Made by a program: the position numbers and the translations under genes. The notes beneath the pieces were generated by a model. It saw only the letters and a list, made by a program, of their open reading frames with translations, was not told the origin of the DNA and did not search any database. Below are positions 15,245 through 22,443 of a stretch of 27,539 nucleotides of DNA, one piece after another. Source of the DNA: JAMOBE01 sp039908285 (GTDB taxonomy: Bacteria; Pseudomonadota; Alphaproteobacteria; Rhodospirillales; Rhodospirillaceae); NCBI GenBank assembly GCA_039908285.1, contig JAMOBE010000046.1, positions 1 through 27,539 of the forward strand, given 5' to 3'. Numbering within the stretch: the first letter of the stretch is position 1; each line of letters starts with the position of its first letter.

Positions 15245-16378
15245 TCACGCGATCACCGACACCTGATTGCCGGGGTGACGCTCGATCCGGCCGGCGAGTT
15301 CCAGTTCCAGCAGGATCTGCGACACCATCGGAGGTGACAATTGGCACTGACGGATGATTTCGTCAACCGTGACTGGCGTCGGCCCCAGACTGCCGAGCAC
15401 CTCCTCCCGCGCCCTGTCCAGGGCGGCCCCGGAGTCAACCTCGGCGGCGGGCGGCGGGCGGCCGCCGAAATCGCGCGCCGGCGGCTCGGAGAGCGGTCGG
15501 CGGAGAAGGTCGGCGAGGTCGTTCAATACATCGTCGGCCCGCTCCACCAGCGTCGCCCCCTGACGGATCAGCCGGTTCGGCCCCTCCGCCCGCGGGTCGA
15601 GGGGGGAGCCCGGGATCGCGAACACTTCCCGGCCCTGCTCCAGCGCCATGCGGGCGGTGATGAGCGAGCCGGAGCGGGTGGTCGCCTCGACCACCACCAC
15701 CCCAAGAGCCAGCCCGGAAATGATGCGGTTGCGGCGGGGAAAATGGCGGGCCTGCGGCTCCTCGCCCATGGGGGTCTCCGACACCACCGCGCCGGCGCCG
15801 ACGATGGCCTCGTAGAGCTTGGCGTTCTCGGGTGGGTAGATGGTGTCCACGCCCCCGGCATTGACCGCCACCGTGCCGCCGGCCAGAGCCCCCTCGTGGG
15901 CCGCCGTGTCGATGCCCCGCGCCAGCCCCGAAGCGACCACGAACGAGCCCTGCGTCAGGCCGAGGGCGAACTGCCGGGCCAGCTTGCGGCCATTGAGGGA
16001 GGCGTTCCGGGCGCCGACGATCGCCACCATCGGCCGCTGCAACAGATGCGGACTGCCGCGCACGAAGAGGAGGGGCGGCGCATCCTCGATGGCCGCCAGG
16101 TAGCGCGGATAGGCCGGCTCGCACCTGGCGATGACCTCGGCGCCGACGGCCAGGGCCGCCTCCATCTCGCGCTCGGCGACACCCTTGGCGCACAGGGTGA
16201 TGGGCTTGCCCCGGCCACCCCGCCGGGCGACCTCGGGCAGGGCCTTCAGCGCCGCCGCCGCCGACCCGAAGTGCTCCATCAGGCGGTGAAAGGTGATGGG
16301 GCCGACGTTCTCGCTGCGGATCAGGCGCAGCCAGTCGAGCTTCTCGGCCGGGGACAGCGGGTGTGGCGCGGCGTTCAT
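15245..16378 (-). CDS. dprA: DNA-processing protein DprA
   Basis: A 377-residue protein that binds incoming single-stranded DNA during transformation and loads RecA. The N-terminal helical region starts SPAEKLDWLRLIRSENVGPI with RLMEHFGSAAAAL. The Rossmann-like DNA-binding domain has MVAIVGARNASLNGRKLARQ, VASGLARGIDTAAHEGAL, NAGGVDTIYPPENAKLYE and FPRRNRIISGLALGVVVVEA. It ends with a DprA-type winged helix (PVTVDEIIRQCQLSPPMVSQ and ELAGRIER). Length and order are normal for the family. The ATG at 16378 has only a weak ribosome site. It is the first gene of the dprA-topA-rnr block, an arrangement common in Alphaproteobacteria. Confidence 0.96.
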   Translation of the reverse strand: MNAAPHPLSPAEKLDWLRLIRSENVGPITFHRLMEHFGSAAAALKALPEVARRGGRGKPITLCAKGVAEREMEAALAVGAEVIARCEPAYPRYLAAIEDAPPLLFVRGSPHLLQRPMVAIVGARNASLNGRKLARQFALGLTQGSFVVASGLARGIDTAAHEGALAGGTVAVNAGGVDTIYPPENAKLYEAIVGAGAVVSETPMGEEPQARHFPRRNRIISGLALGVVVVEATTRSGSLITARMALEQGREVFAIPGSPLDPRAEGPNRLIRQGATLVERADDVLNDLADLLRRPLSEPPARDFGGRPPPAAEVDSGAALDRAREEVLGSLGPTPVTVDEIIRQCQLSPPMVSQILLELELAGRIERHPGNQVSVIA

Positions 16379-16448
16379 GACGGGCGGGAGAGTGCGCGAT
16401 CAATCCGTCCCGGTCAACCGCTGTTTGGGGAATTGACGACGAAGGGCG

Positions 16449-16682
16449 TCAGCCGGTGCGCCTGTCCTGAGGCTGATACACACCGATCGATACCGGCAGC
16501 CTGGCGTTCAGGTCACTGATGCGCTGGCCGATCTGGTGGAACTGTCCATGCATCTCACCGCGCATTTCGGCCTGGGTTTCCAGGACCTTGATCAGCATCG
16601 GCTCCAGCCGGGCGAGCGTCGCTTTGACTTCGGTGGCGCTGGCCTCGAGGCGGAAAAGGCGGGCTTCGTTATCGTCGTTCAT
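16449..16682 (-). CDS. Small coiled-coil protein A (77 aa)
   Basis: Not a family I recognise. Residues 5-60 form heptad-like helix (LFRLEASATEVKATLARLEP, ETQAEMRGEMHGQFHQIGQR), consistent with a coiled coil that oligomerises. There is no signal peptide or membrane segment. Its ATG has GAGGGG a few bases upstream, and that stretch overlaps the stop of the preceding small gene, 10 bp away. The two genes are therefore coupled. IGQRISDLNARL in this protein resembles VGQRVSRVEGRV in the neighbour, so they look like tandem paralogues or hetero-oligomer partners. Downstream lies dprA on the same strand, 70 bp away. Confidence 0.65.
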   Translation of the reverse strand: MNDDNEARLFRLEASATEVKATLARLEPMLIKVLETQAEMRGEMHGQFHQIGQRISDLNARLPVSIGVYQPQDRRTG

Positions 16683-16692
16683 CGGTCGCCCC

Positions 16693-16884
16693 TCAGGCTG
16701 CCGGCTTGCGGCCCATGCGGCCGGCGACGACGAGCTGGATCATCGAACTCTGTTCCTCGACTCGCCCCTCAACGCGGGAGACGCGCTGGCCGACATCCTT
16801 CATGTCAGTCGCATTCTGCCGAACCAGGTCGATCAACATATCCAGTTTGGCGAACAGCTCGGCTTCCCTCTCCGGGGTCATCAT
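16693..16884 (-). CDS. Small coiled-coil protein B (63 aa)
   Basis: Not recognised. It is a helical protein (REAELFAKLDMLIDLVRQNA, VGQRVSRVEGRVEEQSSMIQ) with a basic C-terminus GRMGRKPAA. Two consecutive ATG codons (16884 and 16881) follow GGGGAGAA, so either may start; an in-frame TTG at 16899 precedes the ribosome site and is rejected. It is first in a two-gene unit with coiled-coil protein A. The end RKPAA is shared with the small protein encoded at 20043-20243, hinting at one family. Heptads and small size suggest a structural or adaptor role, but no function can be given. Confidence 0.65.
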   Translation of the reverse strand: MMTPEREAELFAKLDMLIDLVRQNATDMKDVGQRVSRVEGRVEEQSSMIQLVVAGRMGRKPAA

Positions 16885-16906
16885 TTTCTCCCCGTCCAAT
16901 CACCCC

Positions 16907-16935
16907 ATCCTACCCGCAAACCCTCGGGGAGTCGA
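16907..16935 (-). promoter_or_regulatory. Possible promoter of the small coiled-coil gene pair
   Basis: Minus strand: TCGACT (16935-16930), 17 bp, TAGGAT (16912-16907). Each hexamer matches consensus at four of six positions and the spacing is ideal. The start would fall near 16900, leaving about 16 nt, just enough to include the GGGGAGAA ribosome site. Confidence 0.4.
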
Positions 16936-17061
16936 GTGGGGCCATCCGGGCGCTCCCAGGAAACGAGAACCGAAGGTGGAAAACCACGCACGGCAGGCAT
17001 TGACCGCGGCCGTTCGTCGCTTCACTCTGTGGCGGTGCCGATGATTCGGAGTCCGACGACG

Positions 17062-17448
17062 ATGCCCGCTGCGACAACAGAGAAAACCGAAAAAATCCAG
17101 GTGTCCGCCGGCCAGCGACTGTTCCACGAGGGCGAGCCGGGCGACCGCGCCTATCTGGTCATGTCGGGCCGGATCGAGATTTCCAAGAAGACGCGGGACG
17201 ACGAGGTGATCCTGGCCATGGTGGGCCGCGGGGAGATCGTCGGCGAAATGGCGCTGATCGACGACATGCCGCGCATGGCCACCGCCCGGGCCGTCGAGCC
17301 GACGACGCTGGTCATCGTCACCCGGGAGAGTTTCCGCCGCAAGGTCGAGGCGCTCGACCCCGTCAGCGCCCACCTGTTCACCAAGTTCGTCCGCATCATC
17401 CGCGACCAGGCCAACGAGCTGGCCCAGTTGCGCAAGGTCGTGCGCTGA
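17062..17448 (+). CDS. Stand-alone cyclic-nucleotide-binding (cNMP) domain protein
   Basis: A 128-residue protein that is essentially one CRP/PKA-type beta-barrel: GQRLFHEGEPGDRAYLVMSG (18-36), GRIEISKK, then the phosphate-binding-cassette-like GRGEIVGEMALIDDMPRMAT (56-74), where Glu62 and Arg71 occupy positions that bind the cyclic nucleotide in the family. A C-terminal helix (RIIRDQANELAQLRK) follows. It has no helix-turn-helix, so it is not a CRP-like regulator by itself; it may act as an effector-binding subunit. The ATG at 17062 with CGGAG upstream is preferred; ATG 17041 is possible. The next gene starts 5 bp after its stop, so the two are co-transcribed. Whether it binds cAMP, cGMP or nothing cannot be read here. 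Confidence 0.85.
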   Translation: MPAATTEKTEKIQVSAGQRLFHEGEPGDRAYLVMSGRIEISKKTRDDEVILAMVGRGEIVGEMALIDDMPRMATARAVEPTTLVIVTRESFRRKVEALDPVSAHLFTKFVRIIRDQANELAQLRKVVR

Positions 17449-17453
17449 CCCGC

Positions 17454-18152
17454 ATGGCCCACGGCGCCGACAGCCCCGCTCACTCCAGCCTTGATCAGTT
17501 GAACGTGTGGGTGTTCGACCTGGACAACACCCTGTATCCGGCGACGGCCAGCTTGTTCCCCCAGATCGACGTGCGGATGAAGCGGTTCATCGCCACGTCG
17601 CTCGGCATTCCCGAGGACGAGGCGTTCCTCCTGCAGAAACGCTACTACCACGAGTACGGCACCACGCTGCGCGGTCTGATGCTGCGCCACGCCATCGAGC
17701 CGGAGTCGTTCCTGGCCTACGTCCATGCCATCGACCATAGCGTGCTGACTCCCGACCCGGCCTTGCGGGCCGGCATCGAGAGGCTGCCGGGCCGCAAGCT
17801 GGTGTTCACCAACGGCTCGGAGCGCCATGCCGTGGACGTGCTGCGCCACCTGGACCTGACGGAGACGTTCGAGGGCATCTTCGACATCCGCGCCGCCGGC
17901 TACGTGCCGAAGCCAAACCTGGAGACCTACTGGCGCATGGTGCGACAATTCGGGTTCGACCCGGAGCGGGCGGCCATGTTCGAAGACAGCCCGAAGAACC
18001 TGGTGCCGGCGGCGGACATCGGCATGACCACGGTGTGGGTGCGGCCCGCCGCGGCCGATACCGTCCCCTGGTTCGTTCCGCTTGACGAGGACGTGAGCCA
18101 CTGCCACCACGTCACCGACGACCTTTCCGCCTGGCTGGCGCGGGTGGTGTGA
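17454..18152 (+). CDS. Pyrimidine 5'-nucleotidase-type HAD hydrolase
   Basis: A 232-residue haloacid-dehalogenase-family phosphatase. Motif I is VWVFDLDNTLYPATASLFPQ (nucleophile Asp22, Asp24), motif II is LVFTNGSERHA, and later come AGYVPKPNLETYWRM (motif III lysine) and MFEDSPKNLVPAADIGMTT (motif IV). The helical cap after motif I, with KRYYHEYGTTLRGLM, matches the SDT1/PynA-type nucleotidase subgroup that dephosphorylates pyrimidine nucleoside monophosphates. It is cytoplasmic. It lies 5 bp after the cyclic-nucleotide-binding gene and 15 bp before the substrate-binding-protein gene, so all three may form an operon. Substrate assignment is by subgroup resemblance only. Confidence 0.88.
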   Translation: MAHGADSPAHSSLDQLNVWVFDLDNTLYPATASLFPQIDVRMKRFIATSLGIPEDEAFLLQKRYYHEYGTTLRGLMLRHAIEPESFLAYVHAIDHSVLTPDPALRAGIERLPGRKLVFTNGSERHAVDVLRHLDLTETFEGIFDIRAAGYVPKPNLETYWRMVRQFGFDPERAAMFEDSPKNLVPAADIGMTTVWVRPAAADTVPWFVPLDEDVSHCHHVTDDLSAWLARVV

Positions 18153-18167
18153 GCATGGGAGAATAGC

Positions 18168-19841
18168 ATGGCACTCTGGCGACGGACGATGGCCTGGATC
18201 CTGGGAGCGGCCGTCATGGCGCTGGCGGCGGGACCGGTGCTGGCGGCTGAGCGGGACCAGCTCACCATCGGCATCACCCAGTTCCCGAGTTCCTTCCATC
18301 CCTCCACCGACCCGATGGTGGCGAAGAGCTACATCCTCGCCATGACCAACCGGCCGATCACCGCCTATGACAAGGACTGGGCGCTGGTGTGCATGCTGTG
18401 CACCGAGTTGCCGACCATCGAGAACGGACAGGCGGTCCTCGAGGACCTGCCCGGCGGCGGCAAAGGCATCGCCGTCACCTACACCCTGCAGCCGCGGGCG
18501 GTGTGGGGTGATGGCACGCCGGTCACCACCAGCGACGTGGTGTTCACCTGGGAGGTGGGGCGCCATCCGCAAAGCGGGTTCTCCAGCGGCGAACTCTACC
18601 GGCGGATTCGGTCCATCGACGCCCGGGACGACAAGACCTTCACCCTGCACCTGGATCGGGTGACCTTCGACTACAACGCCATCAACGACTTCCGCCTCCT
18701 GCCGGTACGCCGGGAGCAGGCGGCCTTCGCCGACCCGGCCCAGTACCGTACCCGCACCGCCTTCGACACCGACACCACCAGTCCCGGCCTGTTCAACGGC
18801 CCCTACCGCATCGTCGAGGTGGAGCGGGGCTCCCACGTCGTCCTCGAGCGCAACGCCTACTGGTTCGGCGCCCAGCCCCAGTTCAGGCGCATCGTCGTCA
18901 AGGTGGTGGAGAACACGGCGGCGCTGGAGGCCAACCTGCTGTCGGGCTCGGTGGACTATGTGGCCGGCGAGCTGGGGCTGACCCTGGACCAGGCGCTGGC
19001 CTTCGAGAAGCGGCACGGCGACCGCTTCTCGGTGATCTACAAGCCCGGTCTCACCTTTGAGCACATCGACCTCAACCTCGACAACCCGGCCCTGAAGGAC
19101 GTGCGGGTGCGCCGCGCCCTGCTCCTTGGCCTGAACCGGCCCCTGATCGCCGAGCGCCTGTTCGGCGGCCGGCAGCCGGTCGCCGACACGGCGGTCAATC
19201 CCCTCGACTGGGTCCATGCCAAGGATATCACCACCTATCCCCACGCGCCGGACCGCGCGGCGGCCCTGCTCAACGAGGCCGGCTGGCGCATGGGCGCCGG
19301 CGGCCTGCGCCGCAACGCCGCCGGTCAGCCCCTGACCCTCGAACTGATGACCACCGCCGGCAACCGGATCCGCGAACTGGTGGAGCAGGTGCTGCAGAGC
19401 CAGTGGAAAACCCTCGGCGTCGACGTGCGCATCCGCAACGAGCCGGCACGGGTGTTCTTCGGCGAGACGCTTAGGAATCGCCGCTTTGCCGCCCTCGCCA
19501 TGTACGCCTGGCTGTCGGCGCCGGAGAGCGTGCCCCGCAGTTCCCTGCACTCCAAGATGATCCCGACTGCTGCCAACAACTGGGCCGGGCAGAACTATGG
19601 CGGCTATACGAACCCGGAGATGGACGACCTGATCGACCGGATCGAGGTCGAACTGGACCGCGACAAACGCAAGGACCTGTGGCGCCGCCTGCAGCAGATC
19701 TATGCCGACGACCTGCCGGCCCTGCCACTGTACTTTCGTGCCGATCCGTTCATCCTGCCCAGATGGCTGAAGGGCGTGACCCCCACCGGCCACGAGGATC
19801 CCAGCACCCTGTGGGTCGAGACCTGGCGGGCCGAGCGCTAG
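18168..19841 (+). CDS. Periplasmic peptide/solute-binding protein (SBP family 5)
   Basis: A 557-residue extracytoplasmic binding protein for an ABC importer. A Sec signal peptide is clear (RR near the start, hydrophobic residues 9-22, cleavage after VLA at about residue 26). The mature part opens LTIGITQFPSSFHPSTDPMV and includes YTLQPRAVWGDGTPVTTSDV, FNGPYRIVEVERGSHVVLER, NLLSGSVDYVAG and DVRVRRALLLGLNRPLIAER, the usual DppA/OppA-type pattern. A C-terminal lobe ends with LPALPLYFRADPFILP. No permease or ATPase gene lies nearby, so it is an orphan here. Its TAG stop at 19839-19841 directly abuts an IS630-type end at a TA dinucleotide, so the native C-terminus might have been trimmed, although the length looks normal. 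GGGAGA precedes the ATG. Confidence 0.92.
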   Translation: MALWRRTMAWILGAAVMALAAGPVLAAERDQLTIGITQFPSSFHPSTDPMVAKSYILAMTNRPITAYDKDWALVCMLCTELPTIENGQAVLEDLPGGGKGIAVTYTLQPRAVWGDGTPVTTSDVVFTWEVGRHPQSGFSSGELYRRIRSIDARDDKTFTLHLDRVTFDYNAINDFRLLPVRREQAAFADPAQYRTRTAFDTDTTSPGLFNGPYRIVEVERGSHVVLERNAYWFGAQPQFRRIVVKVVENTAALEANLLSGSVDYVAGELGLTLDQALAFEKRHGDRFSVIYKPGLTFEHIDLNLDNPALKDVRVRRALLLGLNRPLIAERLFGGRQPVADTAVNPLDWVHAKDITTYPHAPDRAAALLNEAGWRMGAGGLRRNAAGQPLTLELMTTAGNRIRELVEQVLQSQWKTLGVDVRIRNEPARVFFGETLRNRRFAALAMYAWLSAPESVPRSSLHSKMIPTAANNWAGQNYGGYTNPEMDDLIDRIEVELDRDKRKDLWRRLQQIYADDLPALPLYFRADPFILPRWLKGVTPTGHEDPSTLWVETWRAER

Positions 19842-19870
19842 TGCACCGTGGCGGAAATGGCGACTCCATT
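19841..19870 (+). mobile_element. IS630-type terminal repeat (solo left end)
   Basis: The stretch GTGCACCGTGGCGGAAATGG, then CGACTCCATT, matches 20370-20399 (GTACATCGTGGCGGAAATGG, then CGACGCCATT) at 27 of 30 positions. It is preceded by TA (19839-19840), the target dinucleotide of IS630/Tc1-mariner elements. No transposase coding sequence follows it. The next roughly 170 bp to the small gene hold only a short tandem hexamer (CACTGC-like, about 19917-19935). Confidence 0.65.
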
Positions 19871-20042
19871 ACGGCATGGGGAGCATGCGCCGGATGGGCT
19901 CCGGGCATGAAAAATGCCACTGCCACTGCCACTGTCGTGGCGGCCGTTCTTAGGCCTTGCTCGGAATTAACCGCTCCAGATTGCGCCGCTCGACTCGCCC
20001 CGTCAAGGGGGATATGATGGGCGCGTGGACAGGGAGGCAGAC

Positions 20043-20243
20043 ATGGATGATGCCCGATACCTGGAATTGAAGTCGCTGATTGAGAATGGTTTCATGCAGG
20101 TCATCGCTGAACAGCGGCGTCAGGCCGACGCCATCGCCGGGCTGCGCGGCCGGATGGTCGTTTCTCTCCAGTGGCTCCAGTCCATGGACCAGCACTTTGT
20201 CGCACTGATGCATCCCTATGAGCCACGCAAGCCCGCCGCCTGA
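20043..20243 (+). CDS. Small coiled-coil protein C, between IS630-type ends
   Basis: A 66-residue protein of unknown function: DDARYLELKSLIENGFMQVI, AEQRRQADAIAGLRGRMVV, then QWLQSMDQHFVALMHPYEP and the end RKPAA. It is helical with heptad-like spacing and no export signal. AGGGAGG lies about 5 nt before the ATG at 20043, which fixes the start; an in-frame GTG at 20025 has no ribosome site. Its size, coiled-coil nature and RKPAA ending recall the small protein at 16693-16884. It sits between an IS630-type left end and an IS630 remnant and is followed by an imperfect hairpin, so it may be a passenger of that element. Confidence 0.6.
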   Translation: MDDARYLELKSLIENGFMQVIAEQRRQADAIAGLRGRMVVSLQWLQSMDQHFVALMHPYEPRKPAA

Positions 20244-20343
20244 CACCCCCACGGGTCGCGCCCCGGACCGCCGGGGGAAGCGGCTTGCGGGAGAGAGGCC
20301 AACCGGCGGGGACGCTCCGGCCGGGGCGCGGCCGTTGGGGGTG
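20244..20343. terminator. Imperfect long hairpin after small coiled-coil gene C
   Basis: Arms CACCCCCACGGGTCGCGCCC (from 20244, ending CGG at 20266) and its near complement (20321-20343, beginning CCGGGGCGCGG and ending GGGGGTG) enclose a 54-nt loop that can pair internally. It starts directly after the TGA. There is no T-run, so it is either a Rho-type or stabilising 3' structure, or simply part of a palindromic element. Confidence 0.4.
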
Positions 20344-20369
20344 GGGGTCATGACGCTCTCCTCTCGACT

Positions 20370-20538
20370 GGTACATCGTGGCGGAAATGGCGACGCCATT
20401 GGCGGTGAGGACAGTATAGGGGGGTGGGTCGCAATATCACCGACTGCTTCAACCGGACCCTGGCCAAGCCCTTCAAGTGGACCATGTCCGGCAAGCCTCT
20501 GACCGCCTGATGGGGAACGGACTTCCGCCACGATGTAC
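20370..20538 (+). mobile_element. Internally deleted IS630-family element
   Basis: Inverted ends GTACATCGTGGCGGAA (20370-20385) and TTCCGCCACGATGTAC (20523-20538) bound 169 bp. The inside holds the last codons of an IS630-type transposase (20430-20510) immediately before the right end, as in intact elements, while nearly all the rest of the transposase is gone. The right end is followed by TA (20539-20540), the IS630 target. The left end here is not preceded by TA, whereas the copy at 19841 is. The 20244-20555 gap holds nothing else beyond the hairpin. Confidence 0.75.
20430..20510 (+). pseudogene. IS630 transposase C-terminal remnant
   Basis: Translation gives 26 residues ending CFNRTLAKPFKWTMSGKPL then TA and a stop. 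The FNRTxAKPFKWTxxGKPL tail is highly characteristic of IS630-family transposases. No DDE catalytic region, start codon or ribosome site remains, so it is a dead fragment inside the 20370-20538 deletion derivative. Confidence 0.75.
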
Positions 20539-20555
20539 TAGAATGGATCCCACCC

Positions 20556-21584
20556 GTGGATGAGGTCAGGCCGGAGTCGCGAACGGAGGCCAGCGTCGAG
20601 GCCAATCGCGACCTCCGGGACATAGGCGTTGCTCACGTCGAGGCCACGCCGTGTCCGGCCTGCCGCGCCGCCCTTGCCATCTCGCTGATTCTGCACGCGC
20701 TGGTGATCCATGGGCTGTTTTTCGACAAGCCCAGGACCATCACCCGCAATCCAGACCAGGAGCAGGCCTTCGAGGCCGACGTGGTCCGCCCTCCCGAACC
20801 ACCCAAGCCCGAACCACCCAAGCCGGAGCCACCCAAGCCGGAGCCACCCAAGCCCGAGCCGCCCAAACCGGAGCCACCCAAGCCGGAGCCGCCCAAACCG
20901 GAGCCACCCAAACCGGAGCCACCCAAACCCGAGCCACCAAAGCCCGAGCCGCCGAAGCCCGAGCCGCCGAAGCCCGAGCCGCCAAAGCCGGAGCCGCCTC
21001 AGCCGAGGCCGGCCAGCCCCCGGCTGATTCCGGCACCGCCGACTCCCCAGTTGGCCACGGCCAAGGTCGCGGAAAAGTCCAACCGTTCGCGTCAGCCGAA
21101 GGAGCAGACGGCCTCGGCGGCGGCGTTGCCGGGCGTTGGCCCCCTCACCGGCAGCCTGGGCCTGCTGAAGGACTCGCCCGACGCCCCGGTTCTCCTGGGT
21201 CACCTGGGCGAGCCCCTTCCCACCGGCCAGGAGGTCGGGGAAATGACCCAGTCGGAGCGGGACGTCATCCTGGCCCAGATCATCAAGTTCTGGCGCTTCG
21301 ACTACCGGGCGGCCCGGGGGGCGAACCTGATCCTGCACGCGGCCATCGTCGTCCTGCCCAACGGCCACCTGGCCCCGCCGTTCGACAGCGCCTCCCCCTG
21401 GAGACCGGAGGCGGTGATCCCCGGCTTCCACCAGATGGCGCGCAATGGTCTGGAATACGAACGCCAGGCGCTGGAAAGCTTCCTCCTGGCCATCCGCCTG
21501 GCCCAGCCCCTGAAACTGCCGCCGGGCGGCCCCGGCCACTGGCCGCGTCGGATGAGCCTCGATTTCCGCTTCAAGGACCTGTGA
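20556..21584 (+). CDS. TonB/TolA-like protein with PEPPK repeats
   Basis: A 342-residue envelope protein, probably energy-transducer-like. A cytoplasmic N-terminus of about 36 residues precedes one membrane helix (ALAISLILHALVIHGLFF, about 39-56). Then comes a rigid periplasmic spacer of 13 PEPPK units plus one PEPPQ (residues 80-149), a Pro/Ala-rich linker, and a C-terminal domain (about 230-342) with SERDVILAQIIKFWRFDYRA and LILHAAIVVLPNGHLAPPF. The Pro-Glu/Pro-Lys spacer is typical of TonB; the C-terminal domain looks closer to the TolA/TonB_2 type, and I cannot choose. No exbB/exbD or tolQR genes are in the window. The start is a GTG at 20556, with no strong ribosome site; it begins only 16 bp from the IS630 remnant, so the native promoter may be displaced. 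Confidence 0.75.
   Translation: MDEVRPESRTEASVEANRDLRDIGVAHVEATPCPACRAALAISLILHALVIHGLFFDKPRTITRNPDQEQAFEADVVRPPEPPKPEPPKPEPPKPEPPKPEPPKPEPPKPEPPKPEPPKPEPPKPEPPKPEPPKPEPPKPEPPKPEPPQPRPASPRLIPAPPTPQLATAKVAEKSNRSRQPKEQTASAAALPGVGPLTGSLGLLKDSPDAPVLLGHLGEPLPTGQEVGEMTQSERDVILAQIIKFWRFDYRAARGANLILHAAIVVLPNGHLAPPFDSASPWRPEAVIPGFHQMARNGLEYERQALESFLLAIRLAQPLKLPPGGPGHWPRRMSLDFRFKDL
20793..21002 (+). repeat. 15-bp tandem repeat encoding (PEPPK)13-PEPPQ
   Basis: Fourteen consecutive in-frame 15-bp units of the form CC(C/G)GA(A/G)CC(A/G)CC(C/A/G)AA(G/A). Most variation is at third positions (CCC or CCG, GAA or GAG), so the peptide is held constant while the DNA has drifted. It forms the proline-rich spacer of the TonB/TolA-like protein and could expand or contract by slippage in whole 5-residue steps. 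Confidence 0.95.
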
Positions 21585-21694
21585 GACACGTTCAGCATCA
21601 GCCCAATCAAGTCTACACATCGGCACGTCAAGCTTGTATGCATGGGGGGCCGGTTGCCGGTCCATCGTTCAGTCTCTGAGGAGAAGTGGCGGCC

Positions 21695-22426
21695 ATGAGT
21701 GCGCTTCGGGTCCTGATCACGGCGCGGCTCGGCAGTTCCCGGCTGCCGGCCAAGCACCTGCGGCCGATGCGGGGGGATACGCCGGCCATCGTCTGTCTGA
21801 TCGAGCGGTTGCGGACCCAGCCGGTACCCCTGGTCCTGTGCGTGCCGACGGGCGAGGAGGATGCGCCGCTGCGGGACATCGCCACGGCGCAGGGTATCGG
21901 CTGCTTCGCCGGCGATCTCGACAACGTGCTGGTGCGCTATGCCGAGGCGCTGGACCACGACGGGGCTCCGGCGGCGGTCATCGTCGACGCCGATGACGCC
22001 TTCGTCTCGGTGGAGGCGGTGGCCGGCATCGCCGCCGCCTGGGACGATCACGACGTCATTACCTGTGGCGGGCTGTTCTATGGCGGCGCGCCCTACCTTT
22101 TGTCGCGGCGGTTCATCGGCGCCATGCTGGCCGCCGATACCTCGCCGAATGGCTGGTCGCGGTTCCTGTCGGCCCTGCCGGGGAACAAGCTCGCCCTGGA
22201 GGACTGGGCGACAAGCCCGGCCGAGCAGGCCTACCGGCTGTCGCTGGACTACGAGGAGGACCTGGCGTTCATGCGTCATCTCTACGCCCATGTTCCCGGA
22301 CGGCCGGTGGTGCGCACCGCCGACGTGGTGGCCTACATCACCACGCACCGCGCCCTGCTGGCCGAGCGGTTCCCCAGCCTGTTCGACGGCAGCCTGGACG
22401 ACCGCGCCCGGCGCCACATCGGTTGA
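21695..22426 (+). CDS. SpsF-like cytidylyltransferase family protein
   Basis: A 243-residue protein of the CMP-sugar synthetase / spore-coat-polysaccharide SpsF type. The N-terminal nucleotide-binding signature is VLITARLGSSRLPAKHLRPM, followed by IVCLIERLRTQPVPLVLCVP, FAGDLDNVLVRYAEAL and VIVDADDAFVSVEAV, where the DxD carries the metal-binding aspartates. Such enzymes activate acidic or amino sugars for surface glycans, flagellin or lipopolysaccharide; the substrate is not readable here. The ATG at 21695 is chosen (GAGGAGA about 8 nt upstream); the GTG at 21686 abuts the ribosome site. Its stop is 17 bp before the next glycan gene, so they form an operon. Confidence 0.8.
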   Translation: MSALRVLITARLGSSRLPAKHLRPMRGDTPAIVCLIERLRTQPVPLVLCVPTGEEDAPLRDIATAQGIGCFAGDLDNVLVRYAEALDHDGAPAAVIVDADDAFVSVEAVAGIAAAWDDHDVITCGGLFYGGAPYLLSRRFIGAMLAADTSPNGWSRFLSALPGNKLALEDWATSPAEQAYRLSLDYEEDLAFMRHLYAHVPGRPVVRTADVVAYITTHRALLAERFPSLFDGSLDDRARRHIG

Positions 22427-22443
22427 TTGGGGAGTTCACCGCC

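Noticed and set aside
17151..19793. Long minus-strand frame opposite the cNMP, HAD and binding-protein genes
   Set aside because: It spans three well-supported genes on the other strand and shows no motif, signal or ribosome site.
19915..19937. CACTGC-type hexamer tandem repeat as a functional microsatellite
   Set aside because: Only about three units in a non-coding gap; too short to claim a role.
20793..21002. CRISPR-like or minisatellite array
   Set aside because: The 15-bp units are contiguous without spacers, stay in frame and encode the proline-rich spacer of the TonB/TolA-like protein.
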